Assembly: GCA_047973435.1 (NCBI GenBank)
Contig: JBKECA010000427.1
Coordinates: 1 to 24,026 of the forward strand
DNA: 24,026 bases
Direction: 5' to 3'
Source: JBKECA01 sp047973435
GTDB lineage: Bacteria > Planctomycetota > Planctomycetia > Planctomycetales > Planctomycetaceae
The notes under the pieces are model-generated. The model was not told the DNA's origin. It saw only the letters and a list, made by a program, of their open reading frames with translations, and did not search any database. Positions 8,050-16,077 of this stretch are shown one piece after another. The first letter of the stretch is position 1, and each line of letters begins with the position of its first letter. Made by a program: the position numbers and the translations under genes.

Positions 8050-8670
8050 ATGTCCTCCTCATTCGGACAGAATTCTGTCTTGCTGCCGTTGCTCGAACGT
8101 GCCCGTAGCGGCGATGTCCAGGCGCGCGAGGAACTGTTCAATCGCTGTCGTAACTACGTTCAGCTGTTGGCGCGGACGCAGATCGAGACCTGGATGAGAA
8201 CGAAGGTCGATGCGTCCGATTTGGTGCAACAGACGCTGTTAGAGGCCCACCAGGGTTTTCAGGAGTTTCGAGGAGCATCGGAAGGGGAGTGGCTCGCGTG
8301 GCTGAGAATGATTCTGACGCACAACATGCGGGACTTCATCCGGCGTTACAAGCAGACTGAGAAGCGGGCTGCCCACCGCGAGGTCTCCCTGGACGCCCCG
8401 GTGCCGGGCCTGTCGGCTTCGTTTCGCCTTGAGCCGGCCGACCTCGATGCGGAAACACCGAGCCAGCTGCTGTCGCGACAGGAAGAAGAGATTGCTTTGG
8501 CAAATGCAATCGCCCAACTGTCGCCGGATCATCAGGAAGTGATCCTGCTTCGCAACCTGCAGCGACTATCGTTCGAGGAAGTGGCCGAACGAATGCAGCG
8601 CACGCGCCCCGCCGTGCAGATGCTGTGGATGCGCGCGGTCAAACGGCTGGAGGCGCTGCTGCGACAGTAA
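8050..8670 (+). CDS. ECF-type RNA polymerase sigma factor
   Basis: The 206-residue protein has a sigma-2 region at about 25-100 (RARSGDVQAREELFNRC, DASDLVQQTLLEAHQGFQEF, WLAWLRMILTHNMRDFIRRY). After a linker, sigma-4 lies at 145-205 (ALANAIAQLSPDHQEVILLR, LSFEEVAERMQRTRPAVQML, then a WMRAVKRLEALL helix). It directs RNA polymerase to a subset of promoters. The sequence resembles planctomycete ECF families that are often linked to Ser/Thr kinases, but none is adjacent here and no anti-sigma gene is seen. I chose ATG 8050 because homology begins just after it. The frame is open upstream to ATG 7900 through two repeat copies, which would add 50 repeat-encoded residues. No Shine-Dalgarno site precedes ATG 8050; the repeat itself lies there. 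Confidence 0.9.
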   Translation: MSSSFGQNSVLLPLLERARSGDVQAREELFNRCRNYVQLLARTQIETWMRTKVDASDLVQQTLLEAHQGFQEFRGASEGEWLAWLRMILTHNMRDFIRRYKQTEKRAAHREVSLDAPVPGLSASFRLEPADLDAETPSQLLSRQEEEIALANAIAQLSPDHQEVILLRNLQRLSFEEVAERMQRTRPAVQMLWMRAVKRLEALLRQ

Positions 8671-8868
8671 CGATGTGCGGCCGGGTCTGACCGACACGCC
8701 AGTTCGGAAGGAGCCATCGCAGGACCACTCATGACGCGACTGCACCTGGCACGTCCACACTGCGTTATTGCCCCCTTCTCCAGCAGAGTCACTTCTCCAG
8801 CCGGGTCTGGGCGAGATCGGTGCCTTTCGTCCCGAGACGCCTGTTGCCTTCCCACCGCAGGGACAAAG

Positions 8869-10719
8869 CTACTTCGTCGCCTCGGGCTGTGCCCCTTCGA
8901 CATGGACAAGAATGTCGGCGTCGCCGTTCTTTTTGATGCGGGCGATAATTGTCTCGTAGGAGGAGTGGTGCCCCAGACAGGTGCGCGGAATAGGGCTGGC
9001 GGTGAAGTTGTGCCAGTACAGCCATTGACGATTCCCCACCCGAGCGCGGGCACCGACGGCGTCCCGAGCGGGAAGGTGCTGTCCGTCTTCGGCGATCCGG
9101 AGCGGCACTGCTTCGGCGGGCTCGGTTGCCGGTTTGTGCTCCCAATCCAGCAGCAGCGCCTGACAAACCGGGCCGGTCTGCTCCGTTTGCTGCACCAGTT
9201 CCGAAGCGACAGCATCGATGCGACCGGGGCCGCCCGCGGAGCGCTCCCAGGGGAGCAGCATCGGGAGCAATCGTACGCGACGCCGATCCAGTCTCGCCTG
9301 CAGTTCGCGCGTGGTCCCGTCCGCTTCGACCGCAATGTCGGGACACACGGGTATAGTCGACTGCAACTGCACGACGGCATCGGGACTGGCTCCCCGTACG
9401 GCTTCGGCGAGCAGCAGCATCCGCTCGCGCCGACCGAAGAGGACTTGTCGCATCAGCCGCAGATCACGTCCCAACGAGACGGAGAATTCCAGATAGTCGG
9501 CGTCGCGATCGGAGGCCCAGCATTCGCATCGCCAGTCGCGGCCAATCTCGCGGGATTCACCATTCACGGAAACAGTGGACTCCCAGGAGCCGGCGAGGAA
9601 CAACTGACCGTCAAGGTACAGCTGCAGCACCGGAGTTCGGCCGGCATAATCGACGAACAGGCCATCACTCTCGATATTCCAGTCGCGACGGAGCAGTGCG
9701 GTCATACCGACGTCGGATTGAAACGACGGGCGACGCGGCTTTCCTCCAGGGGCTTTGTCGGCGCGACGCTGTTTGCGTGCTGTGAACGTCAGCATGGCCA
9801 CCTGACGCGCGGGAGACGATTCGCGATCCCAACCCGTGAGCCGGACGAGGTTGGCAATCTCCGGCCCCCAGCCGGATTCCGTCGGACGGCGACCGAGCAA
9901 CTGGCCGTTTGGCAACAACAGCGCCGCCAGTTCCGCCGCCAGCAACTGCAGTTGCGATCGATGGCGTTTCTTCCACAGGGGAAGGTCCTCCCGCGCAGCA
10001 TCGGTGACGACGCGGATCAGCGAGCGGATCCACGTCAGCCATGCCTGGCCTTGAAGGGGCGGCCACGGCGCGTCGGTACCAGCCTGCGCGAGCCGCCCGC
10101 GCCAGTTTTCGGTTGCTGCTTGCCGCCAGTTGTCCGCCAGAGCAAGCGGGGCGAACACGATCGAAGCCCGAAACAGAATTTCGTCCTGCAGTTCCGCACT
10201 GACACCGGTGGGGTCCGCATCGGTCTCCAACTGCGCACCGGTGAATCGCAGCGTCTCTGCCAAGGTGCGGCACCACAAGCGTGAGTAGAGCGCAGGCTCG
10301 ATCCGCTGCGGCAGGGGACTCAAGAGTCCAAGCCAGGCCGCAAGCACGGCGGGAGAGACGGCAGCTTCTTCCTCTGCGGCATCGAGCAGCGCTGTCACAT
10401 GGTTTTTGAGTTCCTTGCGAGACGAGTCCCGATTGACCGCCATCAGCGTCTCGCGAGTCAAGTGCTCCACGGCGTCGAACGCATCGGCTGTCAGCAAGTC
10501 GACCAGCAACTGACAGGTCGAAGAGACACCGGCGGGAAGCCGGCGGAGTCGGGGGAGACCCCGGCGAACGAGCTGGCGGGCGAACCGGTCTGCGTCTCCA
10601 CTGCGGGCGGCCGTCCGCAGGGAATGGAAATCGTCCTCTCGCCAGGGGAGCTGTTCGACAAAACGCTCCGCAGGTCGTGTGTCCAACAGCATGGAAAAAT
10701 CCGCGTGCAGGTCGGTCAA
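8869..10719 (-). CDS. Large protein of unknown function
   Basis: I do not recognise this 616-residue protein. The N-terminal half (to about 330) is mostly helical and acidic/Arg-rich, with repeated Leu and Trp (WREDDFHSLRTAARSGDADR, VLAAWLGLLSPLPQR, AWLTWIRSLIRVVTDAAR). The C-terminal half (about 350-610) reads as beta-rich: FVDYAGRTPVLQLYLDGQL, VSVNGESREIGRDWRCECW, DADYLEFSVSLGRDLRLMRQ, RQWLYWHNFTASPIPRTCLG. This pattern loosely recalls the beta-sandwich end of heparinase II/III-like proteins, but I see no catalytic signature. No signal peptide or membrane helix is visible, so it is probably cytoplasmic. The long frame starts with TTG at 10719; an ATG at 10692 is an alternative. Neither has a clear Shine-Dalgarno site. 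Codon use fits its neighbours, which supports it being a real gene. Confidence 0.75.
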   Translation of the reverse strand: MTDLHADFSMLLDTRPAERFVEQLPWREDDFHSLRTAARSGDADRFARQLVRRGLPRLRRLPAGVSSTCQLLVDLLTADAFDAVEHLTRETLMAVNRDSSRKELKNHVTALLDAAEEEAAVSPAVLAAWLGLLSPLPQRIEPALYSRLWCRTLAETLRFTGAQLETDADPTGVSAELQDEILFRASIVFAPLALADNWRQAATENWRGRLAQAGTDAPWPPLQGQAWLTWIRSLIRVVTDAAREDLPLWKKRHRSQLQLLAAELAALLLPNGQLLGRRPTESGWGPEIANLVRLTGWDRESSPARQVAMLTFTARKQRRADKAPGGKPRRPSFQSDVGMTALLRRDWNIESDGLFVDYAGRTPVLQLYLDGQLFLAGSWESTVSVNGESREIGRDWRCECWASDRDADYLEFSVSLGRDLRLMRQVLFGRRERMLLLAEAVRGASPDAVVQLQSTIPVCPDIAVEADGTTRELQARLDRRRVRLLPMLLPWERSAGGPGRIDAVASELVQQTEQTGPVCQALLLDWEHKPATEPAEAVPLRIAEDGQHLPARDAVGARARVGNRQWLYWHNFTASPIPRTCLGHHSSYETIIARIKKNGDADILVHVEGAQPEATK

Positions 10720-10930
10720 GGTGTTGTGAATGGCTCGGCGGGGACGATTCTATCCGCGGGAGTGGGGCAGTCAGCGGGTGAGGAACGGGGTGGTCGACCG
10801 GTTTTGGCCGATACAATCCCTGCCGTCGGTATAACCCGATCCTTGAACAAGACCAGTCCGACAGGAGTCTCCGAACCTGCTCCGGGGAGAGACAGTAACG
10901 ACCCCGATTCAGCCGATCAAATCAAGGGTG

Positions 10931-10958
10931 TTGACCGTCGTTTCCGCGCGGTGATACT
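10931..10958 (+). promoter_or_regulatory. Putative sigma-70-type promoter for the 11010 gene
   Basis: TTGACC (10931-10936) and GATACT (10953-10958) are spaced by 16 bases. They match 5/6 and 4/6 of the standard -35 and -10 boxes. Transcription would start near 10965, giving a leader of about 45 bases that contains the AGGAG of the next gene. The sequence also slightly resembles an element end (TTGACCG..CGCGGTGATACTG), so it may derive from a decayed copy; this is speculative. Confidence 0.45.
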
Positions 10959-11009
10959 GTCATTGCAGAGACCCATTGTGTTTGACCAGCGTTCCAGGAG
11001 GCCCCCGAG

Positions 11010-11873
11010 GTGTTGACAAACTTCCAATTGCGAGCGGGCCTCACGCTGGCCCTGTGGGGAGCGTGTTGCACGAGTGGTGTCGCCCAAGACGCGCTGCCGC
11101 GTGGTTTTGCCAAGCGTCTGCAGGCTTATGCCAACGGAGAAGAGCGAAATCGCCAGACGGACCTCAAAGTCATGGAGGTCCAGTTCAAGCCGATGCGGAT
11201 GGTCTGGGCGAATATAACCGACGCCCAGACCGGCGAGAAGACGCGCCAGGAGGTGTGGTATCTGGTGTACCGCGCTGTGCTGCGGCCCACTCCGGCCCGC
11301 ATCGACGAGACCGACACCCGGCCGATCAACGTCGTGGACGAGTCGCCGAAGCCCGATGCTTTCATGCCGCAGATGGTGCTGACAACCTATGATGACCCGG
11401 CCAAACCGGTCCCGCTGGCATTTCATCTGGACGAGGTGCAACCGGAGGTGCTGGAGGCGATTCGGGTGGTGGAACAGCGACCGGCGTCGGCGTTTCAGAA
11501 CCGCGGCATTGAAAACGGACTGAGTGTGGTGCAGCCGTTCCCCGCGCCGACTCCCGAGGACGCGGCACCGGAGGAGATCGACTGGATTTACGGCGTGGCA
11601 ACCTGGACCGGAATTGATCCCGAGACGGATTACTTCCAGGTGACGATGCGGGGCTTCTCCAACGGCTTTGAACTGCGTCCGGGCCCGAATGGAGAGATGC
11701 AGCCCTGGCGAAAGGTCATTGTTCAGAAGTTCGCCCGCCGTGGAGACCGCTTCGACCCGAACCAGAAAGAATTCGAGTTCGACGGCGGCCCCGTGTGGGA
11801 ATATCAGCCCGACGCGACCGACTGGGCGAAGTGGAAACCGAGCCCGGCCCCTGCGGTTGGCCAGGGGGCGTGA
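11010..11873 (+). CDS. Exported protein of unknown function
   Basis: The 287-residue product starts with a signal peptide (RAGLTLALWGACCTSGVAQD), then DALPRGFAKRLQAYANGEERN. The mature part is soluble and mixed alpha/beta. Recognisable pieces are QVWYLVYRAV-like (QEVWYLVYRAVLRPTPARID), PQMVLTTYDD, IDWIYGVATWTGIDPETDYF, VTMRGFSNGFEL and EFEFDGGPVWEYQP. I know of similar conserved secreted proteins in planctomycetes but no assigned function. The Cys pair near the cleavage site (GACCTSG) could alternatively be a lipobox, but AQD fits signal peptidase I better. The start is GTG 11010, with AGGAG at 10996-11000 about 9 bases upstream; TTG 11013 is an alternative. It is a single-gene unit with its own likely promoter, and repeat copy D lies 27 bases after the stop. 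Confidence 0.8.
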   Translation: MLTNFQLRAGLTLALWGACCTSGVAQDALPRGFAKRLQAYANGEERNRQTDLKVMEVQFKPMRMVWANITDAQTGEKTRQEVWYLVYRAVLRPTPARIDETDTRPINVVDESPKPDAFMPQMVLTTYDDPAKPVPLAFHLDEVQPEVLEAIRVVEQRPASAFQNRGIENGLSVVQPFPAPTPEDAAPEEIDWIYGVATWTGIDPETDYFQVTMRGFSNGFELRPGPNGEMQPWRKVIVQKFARRGDRFDPNQKEFEFDGGPVWEYQPDATDWAKWKPSPAPAVGQGA

Positions 11874-11900
11874 TCCGCCCCTGACAACGACTGATCGGCC

Positions 11901-11986
11901 TATACCGCACGCGGCCAATGTTGATACGTTCTGCCTCGCGGGGCTTAAACGTCGGAATGATCTCACTCGCGGCCGCGGGCAGTATA
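11901..11986 (-). repeat. 86-bp TIR element, copy D (inverted)
   Basis: This complete copy is in the opposite orientation. It reads TATACCGCACGCGGCCAATG at its left and CGCGGCCGCGGGCAGTATA at its right on the plus strand. It keeps both TATA ends and the exact 86-bp length. Its right end touches the A-run that forms the T-tract of the terminator of the sigma-54 activator gene. Confidence 0.92.
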
Positions 11987-12023
11987 AAAAAGAGACGTCG
12001 GCGGGCACTGAGCCCGCCGACGT
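11987..12023 (-). terminator. Rho-independent terminator for the sigma-54 activator gene
   Basis: A perfect 12-bp stem (12012-12023 with 11995-12006, 5-base loop) is followed, reading on the minus strand, by CTCTTTTTTATA. It lies 50 bases after the stop of the minus-strand activator gene. The T-tract runs directly into the TATA end of repeat copy D. Confidence 0.88.
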
Positions 12024-12073
12024 ATTGATGCCGGCATTCCGCGGGTGAGGCAGTTGCCTGCTTTCCCGATCGG

Positions 12074-13537
12074 TCAGGTGAACTCGTCTGGTCGCTGGAC
12101 GTCGTGGCGCTTGAGCTTGCGATCCAGAGTGGAACGCTCAATCCCCAGGATGCTGGCCGCTTTGCTCTTGTTCCAGCGAGTCGCTTTGAGCGTCCGGAGA
12201 ATGTGCTGCATCTCCACGACTTCGAGTGACAGCCCTTCGAACTTCGACTCATCAATCGGCTGTGTGTCGAGCCCGGCGTAGCTGATGTCATTGCCCTCGA
12301 TGCTGTCGCCGCTGCCGAGGATCATGGCCCGCTCGAGCGAGTTTCGCAATTCGCGGACGTTGCCGGGCCAATCGTAGGTGGTCAGGCGATCCAGGGCGCC
12401 GGCGGTCAGCTTGGGGACCGACCGGTTCTGCTGGCGGGCGAACTGTTCAATGAAGTACTTCGCGAGAATCGGGACATCCTCTTTTCTCGCCCGCAGCGGT
12501 GGAATCTCAATGGGAACGACGTTCAGCCGGAAGTAGAGGTCCCGTCGGAAACTTCCCTCACGAACGGCGGATTCCAGATCGAGGTTCGTGGCTGCGATGA
12601 CGCGGACATCGGTCTGAATTGAGACATGCCCGCCAACACGCTCAAAAGAATGTCCTTCGAGCACGCGGAGAAACTTGGCCTGAATGGTCGGTGACATTTC
12701 ACCGATCTCATCGAGCAGCAATGTGCCATGATCCGCCTGCTCAAACTTTCCTCGCTTCTGCTCGGTGGCACCGGTGAAGGCCCCTTTCTCGTGACCGAAG
12801 AGCTCGCTTTCGAGCAGGCTTTCGGTCAGTGCAGCACAATTCACGCACACGAATCGAGAATCACGGCGGCGGCTTTGAGCATGGATTGCCCTCGCCACCA
12901 ACTCTTTTCCCGCACCGCTTTCCCCTCGAATCAACACGGTGGATTCGGTCGGTGCAACATGCGCAATCTGCATCAGCAGTGAGCGAATCGCGGGTGACTC
13001 CCCAAGGATTGGCTCGATCGGGGCCACGCGGCGACGAGCTGGGACAGCCCGGCGGGGATTCCAGGTGTCATCCGCGGAGGCACGTTGGGAGTCCTCGGGG
13101 GCGACGGGCTCCGGTGGCCTCGGAGGTCGAACCGGAATTGTCGGGATCGATCGCGTTGACGAAGATAGCGACGGCAATTTCAGGCTGGTTTCCGATTCAC
13201 TACCGGGAGTCAAATCCGATGTGTCGTCCTCTCCGCTTGTCTGTGAGAAGACCAGCCAGGTGCTGCCGACGACGATCACGTCCCCCTCTTCCAAAGCGGC
13301 CTGCTGGACTCGGTCGCCGTTGACAAGAGTGCCGTTGCGACTGCCCCGATCCGAGATAATCCACTGGCTGCCCTGGCGGTGGATGGTGCAATGGACGCGG
13401 CTGCAGTGTTCGTCATTCAGTCGCAGGTCACAGTCGGCACCGCGACCGATGGCCTGAGGTCGATCGGAGCGGAGATCGAAGGGACTCGGCGGACCGCCAG
13501 CCTGATGGACGAGAAGCCGTGACTCGGTTGTAATCAT
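12074..13537 (-). CDS. FHA-domain sigma-54-dependent transcriptional activator
   Basis: The 487-residue protein has an N-terminal FHA domain at about 8-98 (IGRGADCDLRL, SRVHCTI, ISDRGSRNGTLVNG). A Ser/Pro-rich linker (100-172) follows, then an AAA+ sigma-54 interaction domain (176-412) and a Fis-type HTH (445-480, TRWNKSKAASILGIERSTLD). The AAA+ core is complete: Walker A GESGAGKE (205-212), GAFTGA loop (252-257), Walker B GTLLLDEIGE (271-280) and FRRDLYFRLNV with the arginine-finger region. It should remodel sigma-54 RNA polymerase in response to binding a phosphothreonine protein, so it is wired to Ser/Thr kinases and not to histidine kinases. The frame is open to TTG 13612. I prefer ATG 13537, preceded by GCGAGAA, because the FHA domain starts right after it. 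Targets are unknown. Confidence 0.93.
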   Translation of the reverse strand: MITTESRLLVHQAGGPPSPFDLRSDRPQAIGRGADCDLRLNDEHCSRVHCTIHRQGSQWIISDRGSRNGTLVNGDRVQQAALEEGDVIVVGSTWLVFSQTSGEDDTSDLTPGSESETSLKLPSLSSSTRSIPTIPVRPPRPPEPVAPEDSQRASADDTWNPRRAVPARRRVAPIEPILGESPAIRSLLMQIAHVAPTESTVLIRGESGAGKELVARAIHAQSRRRDSRFVCVNCAALTESLLESELFGHEKGAFTGATEQKRGKFEQADHGTLLLDEIGEMSPTIQAKFLRVLEGHSFERVGGHVSIQTDVRVIAATNLDLESAVREGSFRRDLYFRLNVVPIEIPPLRARKEDVPILAKYFIEQFARQQNRSVPKLTAGALDRLTTYDWPGNVRELRNSLERAMILGSGDSIEGNDISYAGLDTQPIDESKFEGLSLEVVEMQHILRTLKATRWNKSKAASILGIERSTLDRKLKRHDVQRPDEFT

Positions 13538-14340
13538 TTCTCGCAAAAGTCCTTGAAATGCCGTGGGCAGGCACGCGCACCCAACTCTGTTGTGTTGATT
13601 TACGTCAGTCAAAATGACTTACTTAGAAGTGACCCCACTGGAGCCTACTCTGGTTTCAAGGGAAGTCGAGTCACTTGATGAAGATGGCGCCCAAGCGCCT
13701 CGTTCGACACGTGTTGTTCCACCGCATTCTCTGTCGGCGCCTGCCCCATTCGGCCCACGCCATCCGGCAGAATAATGCAACGCCGAAAGAAGCCGAAGAA
13801 AAAACTTGAAGAAGTAACTTGAGTAAGAGTTACTGTGATTCTTTGTCGGCAATCGGAGCTGACTTGCCGGTCGCGACGACTGCCGAGAGTCGCCGAACTG
13901 CGATGGTTTCGGCATTCATCGCTTTTTTTCCGATCGTCACGACCAGAGTCAGCGGACAATCTTAGGGTGCAATTGATGGACCAGCACAGGTGGCAACTGC
14001 GAGAAAGGCAGAAACCACGTCTGTTTTTGCACCAGTCCCGATGTCAGGAAAGGGACTGGCCGGTCGGAAAGTGACTGCCGGAGATCTGACCAATCCGGAA
14101 AGGGAACTGGACACCAACGCGTTCCAGCTAACGTCAGAGAGGAGTTGTTGGATAGTCCCAAGGCCCCCAATGTCTTCCACGAACCGATCAAATGGGGATT
14201 CGTGTCGCATTGAAGACCTGATGCTCGACCACATTGGACATCCAAATCCGCCTGCGGATTCTTCACGCTCAACACAACTGACCACAAACCTCGCACTCGA
14301 ATCCCTCGCTGCACAATTGTCGTGCAGTTCTCGCCATCAA
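13538..14340. other. Long region without a convincing gene
   Basis: These 803 bases separate the sigma-54 activator start from the hemB stop. Open frames on both strands lack family resemblance, signal peptides or ribosome binding sites, and codon use looks non-coding. Base composition is visibly more AT-rich than the flanks around 13780-13850, with an A-run (GAAGAAAAAACTTG) next to a short hairpin. The region probably contains the promoter of the activator gene. I could not place it; a TTGACT near 13609-13614 on the minus strand lacks a good -10. A decayed gene or an unrecognised RNA is possible. Confidence 0.5.
13813..13834. other. Short inverted repeat AGTAACT..AGTTACT
   Basis: Two 7-base arms (13813-13819 and 13828-13834) form a perfect stem around an 8-base spacer. 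GTGATTCTTT follows. The stem is AT-rich and weak for a terminator. It could be an operator-like dyad in the activator upstream region. Confidence 0.3.
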
Positions 14341-15327
14341 TCATTCCGACAGCCAGCGGGCGGCTTCGATCGCGTGGTATGTCAGGATCAGATCGGCCCC
14401 CGCCCGCTTGATACTGGTGAGCACTTCCAGGGCGACCCGGCGCTCGTCGATCCAGCCATTGGCGGCCGCGGCTTTGACCATGGCGTACTCACCACTGACG
14501 TTGTACGCCGCCAGCGGGAGACTGGGGTGTTCCGCCTTGACCCTGCGGATGATGTCCAGATAGGACAAGGCGGGTTTGACCATCAGCAGGTCGGCCCCTT
14601 CCGCCACATCCAGTGCGACTTCACGCAGGGCTTCCGCGCCATTGGCGGGGTCCATCTGGTACGTTCTGCGGTCGCCGAATTGCGGTGCACTTTCGGCCGC
14701 CTCGCGAAACGGACCATAGAACGCGGAAGCATATTTGGCAGCATAGCTCAAGATCGGCAGCAACGGGAATCCCGCGTCATCGAGGCCGGCGCGCAGCGTC
14801 TGGATCATACCATCCATCATCCCGCTGGGGGCGATCATGTCGGCGCCGGCGCGGGCGTGACTGACCGCTTCCGCAACGAGAATCGGCAGCGTCGCATCGT
14901 TGTCGACGTCGGCGGACTCGCCCCGTTGAATCACAATGCCGCAGTGCCCGTGATCGGTGAATTCGCAGAGGCAAACGTCCGTGATGACGAGGATGTTGAT
15001 CCCGGCCGACTTGATCTCGTGCACTGCCCGCTGGACGATGCCGTCCTGGGCGGTTGCGCCGGTCCCCTGTGCATCTTTGTGGTCCGGGATGCCGAACAGG
15101 ATGACGGCCGGGACCCCGACCGCAGCGGCCGATCGCACTTCCGTCACCAGCTGATCGACCGACAATTGATATTGTCCCGGCATAGACCTGATGGGCCGGC
15201 GCTCGTTGGTTCCCTCGCGAACGAATACAGGGAGGATGAAGTCCGCCGGTTGCAGTTGCGTTTCACGAACCATGTCTCTCAGGAGCGGGTGTTGGCGCAA
15301 TCGGCGGGGGCGTTGAATCGGAAACAT
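14341..15327 (-). CDS. hemB: Delta-aminolevulinic acid dehydratase (porphobilinogen synthase)
   Basis: The enzyme joins two 5-aminolevulinate molecules into porphobilinogen, the first common step of tetrapyrrole synthesis in the cytoplasm. The 328-residue length is normal. The two Schiff-base lysines are present: Lys198 in SYAAKYASAFYGPFR and Lys251 in LLMVKPALSYLD. Cys119, Cys121 and Cys129 in DVCLCEFTDHGHCG make this the zinc-type active site. The N-terminal RPRRLR, then LLRDMVRET, and the ILPVFVREG strand are standard. Start ATG 15327 fits the family. No other haem gene is adjacent, so hemB appears to be a single-gene unit. It diverges from the phosphodiesterase gene across a region that holds repeat copy E. 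Confidence 0.97.
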   Translation of the reverse strand: MFPIQRPRRLRQHPLLRDMVRETQLQPADFILPVFVREGTNERRPIRSMPGQYQLSVDQLVTEVRSAAAVGVPAVILFGIPDHKDAQGTGATAQDGIVQRAVHEIKSAGINILVITDVCLCEFTDHGHCGIVIQRGESADVDNDATLPILVAEAVSHARAGADMIAPSGMMDGMIQTLRAGLDDAGFPLLPILSYAAKYASAFYGPFREAAESAPQFGDRRTYQMDPANGAEALREVALDVAEGADLLMVKPALSYLDIIRRVKAEHPSLPLAAYNVSGEYAMVKAAAANGWIDERRVALEVLTSIKRAGADLILTYHAIEAARWLSE

Positions 15328-15388
15328 GGCGGCAGTTGTTTACACAGAACGATGGACGCGGTCAGAAACCGTCTCTACTCTCCGTGAG

Positions 15389-15475
15389 TATACCGAACGC
15401 GGTCCAAGATGATGCGTGCTGCCTCGCAGGAGTTAAACGTCTGAGTCATCTCAGTCGATGCTGCGGGCACGAAAT
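15389..15475 (-). repeat. 86-bp TIR element, diverged copy E (inverted)
   Basis: On the plus strand it begins TATACCGAACGCGGTCCAAG and contains GCCTCGCAGGAGTTAAACGT, then a TGAGTCATCTCAGTCG segment and CTGCGGGCACGAAATA. Length and order match the other copies, with many substitutions and a decayed right TATA end. It lies between the divergent hemB and phosphodiesterase genes. Confidence 0.8.
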
Positions 15476-15567
15476 AACGAAACCGGCAATCCCGTCGGCA
15501 GACCGGACACCTGTCTTGGCAGGGGGTCTTGGTGCGACGGTCTCCCCCTGCGAGTGATGGGTTGGCG

Positions 15568-16077
15568 ATGGTTACGCTCGGCATCCTCAGTGACACCCAC
15601 GGCCACGTCGGCTACACGCGAGACGCCGTGCAGGTGTTGCGGCGGGAACGGATCGATCTGCTTCTGCACTGTGGCGACATCGGTTCGCACCGTATCCCGT
15701 CGCTGTTGATGGAGTGGCCAGCACATTACGTCTTTGGCAATGTGGACTACGACGAAGCGATGCTGCGCGGCGCGATTCGGGACGTCGGGGGAATCTGCCA
15801 TGAGCGATGTGGTGATCTGACAATCGCAGGTTGCCGCATCGCCCTGCTGCACAGCGACGACGAGCGGAAATTCAAGGACATTGTCGAGTCGGGCAAGTAC
15901 GACCTCGTCTGTTACGGACATACGCACGTGGCCCGGCTGGACCTGCAGGGGCGGACGCGGGTGTTAAACCCCGGAGCGCTGTACCGGGCGACGCCGCATC
16001 AGATCGCGATTGTCGAGCTGCCAACCTGGACCATAAAACACGTTGTCGTTTCCCCAACCCAGGACTCCGTCACGTGA
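15568..16077 (+). CDS. YfcE/MJ0936-type metallophosphoesterase
   Basis: The 169-residue protein is a compact calcineurin-like phosphoesterase with all metal-binding motifs in order: SDTHGH (Asp9, His11), LHCGDIG (Asp37), GNVDYD (Asn58), LLHSDD (His95) and YGHTH (His118, His120). The LNPGAL segment typical of YfcE-like enzymes follows. The family hydrolyses phosphodiesters with two metal ions; the physiological substrate is usually unknown. I chose ATG 15568 because the fold starts immediately at VTLGILSDTHG. The upstream frame (to 15529) adds residues that do not fit. Its TGA overlaps the start codon of the transporter gene by four bases, so the two are translationally coupled. Confidence 0.92.
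   Translation: MVTLGILSDTHGHVGYTRDAVQVLRRERIDLLLHCGDIGSHRIPSLLMEWPAHYVFGNVDYDEAMLRGAIRDVGGICHERCGDLTIAGCRIALLHSDDERKFKDIVESGKYDLVCYGHTHVARLDLQGRTRVLNPGALYRATPHQIAIVELPTWTIKHVVVSPTQDSVT

Noticed and set aside
8746..8763. A sigma-54 promoter-like TGGCACG
   Set aside because: The downstream GC element is two bases too far away, and the site lies between two convergent gene ends where no gene would use it.
8731..10284. A 517-codon plus-strand open frame
   Set aside because: It is antisense to the 616-residue minus-strand gene, with a composition typical of a shadow frame (rich in Arg, Gln and Gly, without a hydrophobic-core pattern).
10917..12008. A 363-codon minus-strand open frame
   Set aside because: It is antisense to the 11010-11873 gene, which has a signal peptide, a Shine-Dalgarno site and a plausible promoter.
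13990..15387. A 465-codon plus-strand open frame
   Set aside because: It lies opposite hemB, whose active-site motifs are unmistakable. The plus-strand product has no family resemblance and is a shadow of the high-GC codon pattern.
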